From positions 79,963-143,962 of the forward strand of contig NZ_CAKZJO010000084.1 in assembly GCF_936943645.1 (NCBI RefSeq): a stretch of DNA of 64,000 bases, read 5' to 3'. The notes beneath the pieces are model-generated. The model saw only the letters and a program-made list of their open reading frames with translations, searched no databases and had not been told where the DNA came from. A program made the translations under genes and the position numbers. The number at the start of each line of letters is the position of its first letter. Within the stretch, counting starts at the first letter, position 1. Origin of the DNA: an uncultured Bradyrhizobium sp. GTDB lineage: Bacteria > Pseudomonadota > Alphaproteobacteria > Rhizobiales > Xanthobacteraceae. Shown in pieces: positions 53,163 to 61,442 of this stretch.

Positions 53163-54499
53163 GCGCACCCATTGTCCTGGCGTTGATGACGATCTGCTTC
53201 CTGTCGTTCGGATACCTTGGCGTGCCCGTGCCGTTCTCGTTGATGGCCGGCGTCTTCATCGGCGCGCTGCTGTCGGACGTTTCGCTCGCCGCGATCATCC
53301 AGAAGATCTTTGACGGCGTCGATTCCGAGGCGCTGCTGGCGATCCCGTTCTTCCTGCTGGTCGGCGAACTCATGAGCTCGGCCAATGTAGTGGTGCGAAT
53401 AGCCAATCTCTCGGTGTCGCTGGTCGGGCATATCAGAGGCGGGCTGTCGCAGGTCGTGGTCGTCTTCAGCATGTTCTTTTCGGAGATGTCGGGCTCGACC
53501 ACCGCCGACGTCGCCGTGATGAGCCGTGCGCTGGGCGGCCCGATGAAGCGTGAGGGCTATGAGCCTGCCTTCATCGCCGCGATCATCGCCTCGGCCTCGA
53601 CCATCGCCGCGCTGGTGCCGCCGAGCATCACCGCCGTGGTCTATGGCGCCGTCGGTAACGTCTCGATTGCCGGCCTGTTCATGGCAGGTGTGGTGCCGGG
53701 CCTGATGATCGGCTTCGGCCTGATGATCTATTGCTATTTCTTCGGCCCCTCCGGCCTGCGCAAGCCGCGCGCCCCGCTGCGGCAGGTGGTGTTCGCGGCC
53801 GGCGATGCCGCCCTGCCGCTGATGATTCCGGTCATTCTGCTGGGCGGCATCCTCACCGGCTGGTTCACGCCGACGGAGGCCGGCGTCGTCGCCGTGGTCT
53901 GGATCGTGCTCGTCGTGATCCCCGCGCTCAATCGCGGGCATATCAGGAAGATCCCTTACGATTTCTGCCTCGCTGGTCTGATCTTCTCGCTGCCGCTGAT
54001 CACGATCGGCGCGGCCAACGCCTTCGGCTGGATGCTGGCTTATCTGCGCGGCGCGACCTACATCGCCGAGTGGATCACGTCGATCGCCGGCAACGATCCG
54101 CACCTGATCATGCTGCTGATGGTGCTGCTCTTCACCGTGGTCGGGGACTTCATCGAGCCGGTGCCGACCATCATCATCTTCATGCCGCTGGTCAACGCGC
54201 TGACGGAGGCCGGCGATATCAATGCGGTCCACATGGGAGTCGTGCTGATCGCAACGCTCGCCTTCGGTCTGATCACACCGCCTTATGGCCTGGTGTTGCT
54301 GATGGCGTCGAAATTCGTCGGCATCAGCTTTGCCAAGGCGCTGCGTGCGGCGTTGCCGATCTACCTGGTCTTCCTCGGCACGATCGCGTTCGCGATCTAC
54401 TTCCCCAGCGTCGTGTTGTGGCTGCCGCGGCACGTGCTGCCGGAATCGGTCGGGTGCTTCAAGTCGCCGGCGGGGACGGGCTATATCTGTCCGCAATAA
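53159..54499 (+). CDS. dctM: TRAP transporter large permease (DctM)
   Basis: A 446-residue protein with about 12 helices. DctM motifs are FFSEMSGSTTADVAVM, VPPSITAVVYG and FGLITPPYGLVLLMAS. It starts at a GTG within the dctQ stop overlap. The last 41 bases overlap the 3' end of the convergent phosphatase gene, so the final residues past about 433 are read on both strands. Confidence 0.9.
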   Translation: MSAPIVLALMTICFLSFGYLGVPVPFSLMAGVFIGALLSDVSLAAIIQKIFDGVDSEALLAIPFFLLVGELMSSANVVVRIANLSVSLVGHIRGGLSQVVVVFSMFFSEMSGSTTADVAVMSRALGGPMKREGYEPAFIAAIIASASTIAALVPPSITAVVYGAVGNVSIAGLFMAGVVPGLMIGFGLMIYCYFFGPSGLRKPRAPLRQVVFAAGDAALPLMIPVILLGGILTGWFTPTEAGVVAVVWIVLVVIPALNRGHIRKIPYDFCLAGLIFSLPLITIGAANAFGWMLAYLRGATYIAEWITSIAGNDPHLIMLLMVLLFTVVGDFIEPVPTIIIFMPLVNALTEAGDINAVHMGVVLIATLAFGLITPPYGLVLLMASKFVGISFAKALRAALPIYLVFLGTIAFAIYFPSVVLWLPRHVLPESVGCFKSPAGTGYICPQ

Positions 54500-55064
54500 C
54501 GATTTGCTCGATCCGCCATCCCCCGGCGTCGCGCAGATAGCGGAACGGGGTGGCGTGGCTGTTCTTGAAATAGCTGCCGGACAAAGCGTTCGCCATCGCC
54601 TGCATCACCGCGTCATGGCAGACGAACAGCAGGTCGTCGTCGGGATGACGTTCCAGCCAAGCGGAGACGCAAGCCAGCGACCGCCCGGCCATGGCGTCCC
54701 AGCTCTCCCCGTCGCCCGTCAGGATCGACACGAGGCCCGTCGCCGACGTGACGCCGTGCTTGATCATGACGTCGCGGACAGGGAGGCCCTCGAGGCTGCC
54801 GAAATCGAATTCGATGATGCGGTCATCGATTTCCAGCGGGACCGAAATCGCCGCCGCGATGATCTCGGCGGTTCGTGCCGCGCGCACCAGGGGGCTTGCG
54901 ACGATGCGGCTGATGCCGATGCCGCGCAGCATGTCCGCCGCCTCGTGCGCCTGCCGCAGGCCGTCCTCGTTCAGCGGGTTGTCGGTCCGGCCCTGGAAAC
55001 GCCCTTCGCGATTCCAGTCGGTGGCGCCGTGACGAAGGCCGACGAAGCTGCGCGCGGGCGTCAC
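54459..55064 (-). CDS. Histidine phosphatase (phosphoglycerate mutase-like) family protein
   Basis: A 201-residue phosphatase with the phospho-acceptor motif LRHGATDWNREGRFQGRTDNPL (RHG near residue 10) and a second catalytic His in FVCHDAVMQAMANAL. It resembles cobalamin-pathway or broad sugar-phosphate phosphatases. The GTG at 55064 shares GTGA with the stop of the upstream crotonase gene, so the two are translated together. Its 3' end runs 41 bases into dctM on the other strand. Confidence 0.83.
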   Translation of the reverse strand: MTPARSFVGLRHGATDWNREGRFQGRTDNPLNEDGLRQAHEAADMLRGIGISRIVASPLVRAARTAEIIAAAISVPLEIDDRIIEFDFGSLEGLPVRDVMIKHGVTSATGLVSILTGDGESWDAMAGRSLACVSAWLERHPDDDLLFVCHDAVMQAMANALSGSYFKNSHATPFRYLRDAGGWRIEQIVIADRYSPSPPAT

Positions 55065-55855
55065 TTCGACTTGCTCGTGAATTTCTTCACGGCCGTGCGG
55101 AATTCTTCCGTGTTCATCGCCATGATGATCTTGTGCTCCTCGGCATCGAGCTGCTGCTTCACCGGCGTGGTCGCGGCCTGATAGACCAGCTGCTTGGTGC
55201 CGGCGATGGCAGCGGGCGGGTTCTGCGCCAGACGCTCGGCGAGCTGCCGCGTGGCCGCCTTCAGCTCGGTGGCAGGAACGGTCTTGGCGACCAGACCCCA
55301 TTCATGGGCTTGCTGCGCGGTAAAATTGTCCTCGGCGAGAAAGATCTGCAGCGCGCGACGCGAGCCGACCGTACCGACGATGCCGACCGTGGAGCCGCCA
55401 TCCGGCGATACCCCGATCTTGGCATAGGCCGGCGTGAACTTGGCATCGTCTGCGGCGATGCAGAGATCGGTGACGAAGGCGAGGCCCATGCCGGCGCCGG
55501 CCGCCGAGCCGTGCACGCTCGACAGCGAGATCTTGGGCATGCGCCTGACGATCTCGATGAAGGCATGATAGTGCTTCAAGAGCTCGCCGACCACGGGCGT
55601 CACTGTATTGGCCTCGGCCGCAGCGCCGATCGTCTGCAGATCGCCGCCGGCCGAGAAGGCGCGGCCTTCGCCTTCGATCACCAGGACCTTGATGGCGTCG
55701 TCGCCTTCGATATACGCCGCGAGCTGCTCGAGCTTTTGCGCAATCGCAAGGTTGATCGAGTTGAAGGCGGCGGGGCGGTTGAGCGTGATGGTCGCGATCG
55801 GGCCGTCGATCTTGAGCAGGGCGGGATCGTCGGGCTGGGAGACGGGTGCTGGCAT
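55061..55855 (-). CDS. Enoyl-CoA hydratase/isomerase family protein
   Basis: A 264-residue crotonase. The oxyanion-hole segments GRAFSAGGDLQTI and HGSAAGAGMGLAFVTDLCIA are intact. The hydratase glutamates are replaced (Gly after GAGM; Tyr at the second site), but KIGVSPDGGST keeps the Asp used by PaaG/ECI-type isomerases. Isomerase is thus more likely than hydratase activity. I chose the ATG at 55855, ahead of the MPAPVSQPDDPALL start of conserved sequence; ATG 55873 and 55918 are in frame. Confidence 0.8.
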   Translation of the reverse strand: MPAPVSQPDDPALLKIDGPIATITLNRPAAFNSINLAIAQKLEQLAAYIEGDDAIKVLVIEGEGRAFSAGGDLQTIGAAAEANTVTPVVGELLKHYHAFIEIVRRMPKISLSSVHGSAAGAGMGLAFVTDLCIAADDAKFTPAYAKIGVSPDGGSTVGIVGTVGSRRALQIFLAEDNFTAQQAHEWGLVAKTVPATELKAATRQLAERLAQNPPAAIAGTKQLVYQAATTPVKQQLDAEEHKIIMAMNTEEFRTAVKKFTSKSK

Positions 55856-56042
55856 CCTGGATATCCCCGGCATGAGGTGGTTGGTCGCGACTAAATCGCA
55901 GAAGGCGGGGGGAGACAATCCCTCACTGCCCTTGCACTCGATGGAACGATAGGCTCAAATGGGTGTGCCTTTTCCAAGGGACGGACACGAGCGCCGGCTC
56001 CTCGTAAGGCCAGCAACCAAAATCAGCGAGAGAGGAGACGAC

Positions 56043-56084
56043 ATGGGTTACGCTCGTGTCTTCCGGAAATGGGCTGTCCGATGA
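56043..56084 (+). CDS. 13-codon upstream ORF coupled to the flavoprotein gene
   Basis: ATG at 56043 is preceded by the strongest ribosome binding site in the area (GAGAGGAGACGAC). The frame reads MGYARVFRKWAVR and stops at 56082-56084, sharing ATGA with the flavoprotein ATG at 56081, which lacks its own site. The simplest reading is translational coupling; a leader peptide with regulatory function is possible. Confidence 0.5.
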   Translation: MGYARVFRKWAVR

Positions 56085-57301
56085 GCGACGGTCCGGTGAT
56101 CATCGTCGGGGCCGGCCATGGCGGCTATCAGGTCGCGGCGTCGCTGCGCCAGGCGGGCTTTGAAGGGCGCGTCTGCCTGATCAATGACGAGGCGCATCTG
56201 CCCTATCAGCGACCGCCGCTGTCCAAGGCCTACATCAAGGGCTCGGCCGGCCCTGAGAGCCTGATGTTCCGCCCCGAAAAATTCTACCAGGACCAGAAGA
56301 TCGAGCTGATTGCAGGCCGCGCGGTGTCGATCGACCGCCCGAAGCGCAAGCTGCACCTCGCCTCGGGCGACACGCTCGATTACGGCCATCTCGTGCTGGC
56401 GACGGGCGCGCGCAACCGGCTGCTCGATCTGCCGAACGCCAACCTGCCGGACGTGAAATATCTGCGCATCCTCGACGAGAGCGAGGCACTGCGGGCGATC
56501 ATGCCGTCGAAGACGCGGGCGGTGATCATCGGCGCCGGCTTCATCGGCCTCGAATTCGCCGCCACCGCGCGGATCAAGGGCCTCGAGGTCGATGTGCTCG
56601 AGCTTGCCCCGCGCGTGATGGCGCGCGCGGTGACGGCCGAGGTTTCGGAGTATTTCCAGGCGCGCCATCGCGAGGCCGGCATCCGCATTCATCTCGGCGT
56701 TCAGGCCACCTCCATCGAGGCCGAAGGCGGCAAGGTCACCGGCGTCTCCCTGAGCGACGGCCGGCATCTGCCGGCCGACCTCGTCGTGGTCGGCGTCGGC
56801 GTGCTGCCGAACATCGAGCTCGCGGCCGAGGCGGGGCTGCCGGTTGCCGCCGGCATCATCGTCGACGAATATCTGTCGACCGCCGATCCCGACATCTCCG
56901 CGATCGGCGATTGCGCGCTGTTTGCAAGCCCGCGCTTTGGCGGCTCGCTGCGGCTGGAATCGGTGCAGAACGCCACCGACCACGCCCGCTGCCTGGCCGC
57001 ACGGCTGACCGGCGACATGAAGCCCTATGACGGCCATCCCTGGTTCTGGAGCGACCAGGGCGACGACAAGCTGCAGATCGCGGGGCTGACCACCGGCTAC
57101 GACCGCGTCGTGCTGCGCGGTGATCCCGCCAGGAAGGCGTTTTCGGCGTTCTGCTACAAGGGCGACCAACTGCTCGGCATCGAATCGATCAACCGCGCCG
57201 GTGACCACATGTTCGGCCGCCGCTTGCAGGGCATGGGCCGCTCGATCACGCCGGAGCAGGCCGCCGACGAAAGCTTCGACCTGAAGAGCGCTCTGGCGTG
57301 A
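56081..57301 (+). CDS. Ferredoxin/rhodocoxin reductase-type FAD oxidoreductase
   Basis: A 406-residue flavoprotein of the putidaredoxin/rhodocoxin reductase group. It shows the FAD motif VIIVGAGHGGYQVAASLRQ, HLPYQRPPLSKAY, the NADH motif AVIIGAGFIGLEFAATA, and the second FAD motif ISAIGDCALFASP. It would carry electrons from NADH to a small ferredoxin, but no ferredoxin or P450 gene is nearby. Two starts compete, ATG 56069 and ATG 56081; the second is favoured by the overlap with a short upstream ORF. Confidence 0.88.
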   Translation: MSDGPVIIVGAGHGGYQVAASLRQAGFEGRVCLINDEAHLPYQRPPLSKAYIKGSAGPESLMFRPEKFYQDQKIELIAGRAVSIDRPKRKLHLASGDTLDYGHLVLATGARNRLLDLPNANLPDVKYLRILDESEALRAIMPSKTRAVIIGAGFIGLEFAATARIKGLEVDVLELAPRVMARAVTAEVSEYFQARHREAGIRIHLGVQATSIEAEGGKVTGVSLSDGRHLPADLVVVGVGVLPNIELAAEAGLPVAAGIIVDEYLSTADPDISAIGDCALFASPRFGGSLRLESVQNATDHARCLAARLTGDMKPYDGHPWFWSDQGDDKLQIAGLTTGYDRVVLRGDPARKAFSAFCYKGDQLLGIESINRAGDHMFGRRLQGMGRSITPEQAADESFDLKSALA

Positions 57302-57356
57302 CGATCTTCTCCCTCGCCCCGCAAGCAGGGCGAGGTGAAGGAAGCCGCAGCTCGCG

Positions 57357-58262
57357 CTAAAGCACAGCCGCGACCTCCGTGGCCGTCGGCATCGACGGCC
57401 CGGCGCCCATCCGCTGCACGCTGATCGAGGCCGCCGCATTGGCGAAGGTGAGGGCAGCGCGGAGAGCCGCGCCGCTGGCGAGCTGAGCTGCCAGAGCGCC
57501 GACGAAACAGTCGCCGGCGCCTGTGGTGTCAACGGCCTTCACCGCGCGGCCCGGCACGGCAAATTCCTCGTGTCCCGCCAGCGCGAGTACGCCGCGCTTG
57601 CCGAGCGTGACGCAAATGGTCTGGTCCGCGCGCGCCTGAAGCTGTCGTGCGACGTCGATGATCCTTGCGGCCTCGTCGCTGTCCGAAAGCTCGGTGCCGG
57701 CGAGGAAGCCGAGCTCAGTCTCGTTCAGCACGAGGATGTCGACCAGCGCCAGCAACTCGCTCGACATCTTCTGTGCCGGCGCCGGGTTGAGCACCGTCGT
57801 GGCGCCGGCCTCGCGGGCGCGCTGGAAGAAGGCGGCAATGGTCGGCAGCGGAATCTCGAATTGGCTGACGGCGACATCGCCCTTCGCCAGCGCCGCATCT
57901 GCGACATCGTCCGCGCTGACCTGCGCATTGCTGCCGGGAACGACGACGATCGTGTTGTCGGAGGCGGCGACCGTGATGATCGCTGTGCCGGTGTGGGTGT
58001 CAGCGTCGCGGACGGAGCCGAGATCGATGCCTTGCGCGCCCAGGAACGTGCGCAGCTCCGCGCCGAACGCATCCTTGCCCAGCCGCCCGATCAGCGTGGT
58101 CTGTGCGCCGAGCCGCGCCGCCGCTACCGCCTGGTTCGCTCCCTTGCCGCCCGGGAAATACAGCACCTGCCGGCCGGCGACGGTCTCGCCGACCTTCGGA
58201 TGGCGATCGGCGGTCGCCACCACATCCATGTTGATGCTGCCGGCGATGAAGACGCGCCCCAT
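57357..58262 (-). CDS. rbsK: Ribokinase
   Basis: A 301-residue PfkB-family kinase phosphorylating ribose (or a close sugar) with ATP. It shows the N-terminal FIAGSINMDVV, the sugar-binding YFPGGKGANQAVAAARLG and the catalytic VDTTGAGDCFVGALAAQL. The GGKGAN motif is typical of true ribokinases. It lies 18 bases downstream of a second PfkB kinase on the same strand. No ribose transporter is adjacent. Confidence 0.88.
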   Translation of the reverse strand: MGRVFIAGSINMDVVATADRHPKVGETVAGRQVLYFPGGKGANQAVAAARLGAQTTLIGRLGKDAFGAELRTFLGAQGIDLGSVRDADTHTGTAIITVAASDNTIVVVPGSNAQVSADDVADAALAKGDVAVSQFEIPLPTIAAFFQRAREAGATTVLNPAPAQKMSSELLALVDILVLNETELGFLAGTELSDSDEAARIIDVARQLQARADQTICVTLGKRGVLALAGHEEFAVPGRAVKAVDTTGAGDCFVGALAAQLASGAALRAALTFANAAASISVQRMGAGPSMPTATEVAAVL

Positions 58263-58280
58263 GATGTGACCTTCGAAATC

Positions 58281-59174
58281 CTAGACCCTGACCTCGAACT
58301 CGTGCCTGACTTTGGCGATGTCCACAAGGGTCGGCAGGCCGGCCTCGTTGCCGAGGCGCTGGATCTTGAAGGTCGAGGCGGCGCGGGCGAAATCAAAATG
58401 CTCGCGCCAGCTTTTGCCGGGATGGGCGAGGTAGGAATAGACATAGGCGCCGTGGAAAACGTCGCCGGCACCATTGGTGTCGATCACGCGCTCGCGCGGG
58501 ATCGGCATCGCCGGCATCACCTGCACCGTCCCGGTCTCGTCGTACCAGAGCAATCCCTTCTCGCCCATGGTGACGCCGCCGATCTTGCAGCCGCGGCTCT
58601 TGAGATAGTCGAGCATCTTCTCCGGCGTCAGGTCCATCTGCTCGCACAGCCGTTCGGCGACGATGGCGACGTCGATATACTCCAGGAGCTCATGCGTGTT
58701 GGTGCGCAGGCCGCCGCCGTCGAGCGAGGTCAGAATGCCGGCCTCGCGGCAAACCTTGGCGTAGTGGAGCGCGGCGTCCGGTTGATGGCCGTCGACATGC
58801 AGCGCGCGGCAGCCGCCGAGATTGAGCATCGGGAAGGGATGGATGTGCTCGTCGTCGCGGCAGCGGACGATGGCGCGCTTGCCGTCCTTGGGCATGATGA
58901 AGGAGAGCGAGGACTGGTTCACCTTCCGCCCGTGCAGCGAGATCGCGTATTTCGCGCACATGTCCTGGAACATGCGCCCCAGCCAGTCATTGGCCGCGGT
59001 CGCGATCAGATCCGGCACGATGCCGAGCTTGGCGCAGCAGAACGCCGCCGTCACCGCGTTGCCGCCGAAGGAGACCGCGTAGTCCGAGGCCACGTGCTTC
59101 TCGTCGCCGGTCGGCATGTGGTCGGTGATGAAGACGACGTCGATATAGGTCTGTCCGATGAAGAGAGCCTGCAT
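58281..59174 (-). CDS. PfkB-family carbohydrate kinase
   Basis: A 297-residue kinase of the ribokinase fold. The substrate loop is AVSFGGNAVTAAFCCAKLG and the catalytic loop is VIDTNGAGDVFHGAYVYS. It lacks the GGKGAN signature of ribokinase, so it probably uses a different sugar or nucleoside. The ATG at 59174 begins MQALFIGQTYIDVVF; upstream in-frame codons are not protein-like. It is first in a two-kinase unit with rbsK. Confidence 0.85.
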   Translation of the reverse strand: MQALFIGQTYIDVVFITDHMPTGDEKHVASDYAVSFGGNAVTAAFCCAKLGIVPDLIATAANDWLGRMFQDMCAKYAISLHGRKVNQSSLSFIMPKDGKRAIVRCRDDEHIHPFPMLNLGGCRALHVDGHQPDAALHYAKVCREAGILTSLDGGGLRTNTHELLEYIDVAIVAERLCEQMDLTPEKMLDYLKSRGCKIGGVTMGEKGLLWYDETGTVQVMPAMPIPRERVIDTNGAGDVFHGAYVYSYLAHPGKSWREHFDFARAASTFKIQRLGNEAGLPTLVDIAKVRHEFEVRV

Positions 59175-59385
59175 TGCTTGTCCGTCATGCGCTTTGTGGT
59201 CCCGGCCGACGCGCGTACTGTAGCACCGGTTCCGCCGGGGGATCGCTGAAATTATTCGCAAAACTGCCGCCCGAAGCGCTTGAGGTCAGCATGCGGCCGG
59301 AATACGACCATCACCGGGCAATGCCAAGCCCGGACAAACGCCGTGTTTCGGCTCACAGGTTCCAGGCCGATCAAAAGGGGGAGAG

Positions 59386-60234
59386 ATGATCACGGGCCTC
59401 GATCACGTCGTCGTCCTGGTCAGGGACATCGATGCGGCCAAGGCGGCCTATCAGACGCTGCTTGCCCGCGCGCCGGCCTGGCAGAATTCCGGCGAGGGCG
59501 CTGATCGCGTGCTGTTCACTCTCGAAAACATGACGATCGAGCTGATGGCGCCGAGCGGCTTCACAGCGACGGCCGACCGGATGCGCGCGCTGCTCGATGA
59601 CCAGGAGGGCATGCTCGCCAGCCTGTGCTTTCGTGTCGCAGACATGAGCAGGATGCACCGGCGGCTGGAGCGGGTGGCCTTGAAACCTGATCCCGTCACC
59701 GAGGTGGAAAGCAGCGACGCCGAATCGGGCGCCGTCCTGCATTGGAAACGCACGCGCGCCACCACGGAACTCACACGCGGCGTGCGCATGTTCTTCCTCG
59801 AGCTTGCCGACGAGCGCCCGGTCTCGGCTGTGACCGATGTCGCGCCGATCGACGGCCTCGACCATGTCGTGACCACCACCGAGGATTCCGAACGTGCCGC
59901 CGCGCTCTACGGCGCACGGCTCGGGCTCGACCTGGCGCTCGACCGCTCGCATCAGGATTGGGGCCAGCTGATGTTCTTCCGCTGCGGCGACCTCATCGTC
60001 GAGGTGGTGCGTCGGCCCGTCGCCGGCGGTGATCCCCAACATGATCGGCTCTGGGGCCTGAGCTGGCGCGTGGCCGACATCGACGCCACCCGCGCCCGCC
60101 TGATCGCCGCCGGCCTCGACGTCACCGAAGTGCGCAACGGCCGCAAGCCGGGCACGCGGATCATGACGGTCAGGAGCGGGACCTGCGGGATTCAGACGGT
60201 GCTCCTGGAGCGCTCGCCGAAGCCGGTGGAGTAG
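59386..60234 (+). CDS. Two-domain VOC (glyoxalase/dioxygenase fold) protein
   Basis: A 282-residue protein made of two vicinal-oxygen-chelate modules. The first starts at residue 1 (ITGLDHVVVLVRDIDAAKAAYQ) and the second at about 155 (IDGLDHVVTTTEDSERAAALYG). Each begins with the HVV strand that supplies a metal His, and EVVRRP and IELMAP carry later Glu ligands. The reaction (lyase, epimerase or dioxygenase) cannot be told. The ATG follows GGGAGAG. It stands alone. Confidence 0.82.
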   Translation: MITGLDHVVVLVRDIDAAKAAYQTLLARAPAWQNSGEGADRVLFTLENMTIELMAPSGFTATADRMRALLDDQEGMLASLCFRVADMSRMHRRLERVALKPDPVTEVESSDAESGAVLHWKRTRATTELTRGVRMFFLELADERPVSAVTDVAPIDGLDHVVTTTEDSERAAALYGARLGLDLALDRSHQDWGQLMFFRCGDLIVEVVRRPVAGGDPQHDRLWGLSWRVADIDATRARLIAAGLDVTEVRNGRKPGTRIMTVRSGTCGIQTVLLERSPKPVE

Positions 60235-60261
60235 GGGGCGGCCTGCCCGCTTGTAATTGCT

Positions 60262-60401
60262 CTCGTGTCCCGGACGCGCTGCAACGCTCTTGCGTTGCTG
60301 CGCAGAGCCGGGACCCAGACGGCCGAAACCTCGCACTCGGAGGCGTGGGCCCCGGCTCTGCAGCGCACCGCTGAAGCGCTGCGCTGCGTCCGGGGCACGA
60401 G
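60262..60401. repeat. Intergenic inverted repeat, family D
   Basis: CTCGTGTCCCGGACGC at the left end pairs with GCGTCCGGGGCACGAG at the right end, with shorter palindromes inside (GCGCAGAGCCGGG / CCCCGGCTCTGC). It fills most of the gap between the VOC and TetR genes. Confidence 0.75.
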
Positions 60402-60421
60402 ATCGTTCTCAAACGGACGCC

Positions 60422-60440
60422 CGCGTGTTACACGCGTATA
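60422..60440. promoter_or_regulatory. Possible operator upstream of the TetR gene
   Basis: CGCGTGTTACACGCG (60423-60437) is a perfect inverted repeat (CGCGTG-TTA-CACGCG) about 28 bases before the TetR start. TetR proteins often bind such a site to repress themselves. The binding is inferred from position only. Confidence 0.4.
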
Positions 60441-60464
60441 GACAGCACCCAGCGAGCACCCGGT

Positions 60465-61172
60465 TTGGCGAAGGCAAAGCGAACTCTGAAATGGCAGCGC
60501 GATCCCGAGGGGATGCGGCTGCGCATTCTCGAAGCCGCCAAGCAGGAGTTTTCCGCCCATGGCCTTGCCGGTGCGCGCGTCGATCGCATTGCGGCCAAGG
60601 CCGGCGCCAACAAGCGCATGCTCTACTACCACGTCGGCAACAAGGACGAGCTCTATCTGACGGTGCTGGAAGGCGCCTATGACAAGATCCGCAGCGAGGA
60701 GCGGGGGCTGGATCTCGAGCATCTCGAGCCGCCCGAGGCGATCCGCCGCCTGATCGAGTTCACCTGGAATTACTTCCTGCGCAATCCCGAATTCCTGTCG
60801 CTGCTGCAGACCGAGAACCTCGCGCGCGCAAAGCACCTGAAGAAATCGACCAAGGTCAAGTCGATGCACTCGCCCTTCGTCGAGATGATCCGCACCGTGG
60901 TGCGGCGCGGCGTCGACAGCGGCGACTTCCAGGTCGCGGTCGATCCGGTGCAGCTCTACATCTCGATCGCCGGGCTCTGCTTCTTCTACCTCTCGAACTC
61001 GGCTACGCTCAGCGTGATCTTCGGCCGTGATCTGCTGGACAAGAAGGCCAAGGACGAGCGGCTGGCCCACATGGTCGGCCTCGTGCTGGCGGCGCTGACG
61101 GGGCGCTCGGCCGCGTTGTTCGACATCGCGAAGGCGCCGAAGCCGCGCGCCGCGGTGGCGCAGACGGTTTAG
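60465..61172 (+). CDS. TetR-family transcriptional regulator
   Basis: A 235-residue regulator. The N-terminal HTH is GMRLRILEAAKQEFSAHGLAGARVDRIAAKAGANKRMLYYHVGNKDEL, and the C-terminal region is helical, with AefR/RutR-like segments (LLQTENLARAKHLKKST). The residues before the HTH match the family, so I accept a TTG start at 60465; ATG 60513 would cut into helix 1. RutR-like members sense pyrimidines, which would fit the ABC transporter downstream, but this is speculative. Confidence 0.82.
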   Translation: MAKAKRTLKWQRDPEGMRLRILEAAKQEFSAHGLAGARVDRIAAKAGANKRMLYYHVGNKDELYLTVLEGAYDKIRSEERGLDLEHLEPPEAIRRLIEFTWNYFLRNPEFLSLLQTENLARAKHLKKSTKVKSMHSPFVEMIRTVVRRGVDSGDFQVAVDPVQLYISIAGLCFFYLSNSATLSVIFGRDLLDKKAKDERLAHMVGLVLAALTGRSAALFDIAKAPKPRAAVAQTV

Positions 61173-61178
61173 TCCATC

Positions 61179-61307
61179 GTCGTCCCGGCGAACGCCGGGA
61201 CCCATACCGCGTGATCTGTCGATCGTGCGTGGTGCTAATCCCGAACGACCAGTCTGCGCCAAATTTCTTCCTGTGGTTATGGGTCCCGTCGTTCGCCGGG
61301 ACGACGC
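61179..61307. repeat. Intergenic inverted repeat, family C copy 1
   Basis: CGTCGTCCCGGCGAACGCCG with GGGACCCATA at the left pairs with TATGGGTCCCGTCGTTCGCC and GGGACGACG at the right. It is the same family as 63319-63438. It lies between the TetR and permease genes. Confidence 0.8.
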
Positions 61308-61442
61308 CGAGGATTTGGCGCGGCCTTCGCCCTACCTGATCCCCGGAACCCGCCGCAAAACGTCACAGGGAAAACCTCTGGACAGTATTTATCCAACGGG
61401 TTAATTTCTCCCCACAACGAAGAAGACTGCCGGGAGTGAAAT

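Noticed and set aside
53009..54496. 495-codon open frame on the minus strand
   Set aside because: It is antisense to dctM and consists almost only of Asp, Arg, His, Glu and Gln, which does not look like a folded protein.
57570..59249. 559-codon open frame on the plus strand
   Set aside because: It is antisense to two PfkB kinases with complete motifs; no domain is seen.
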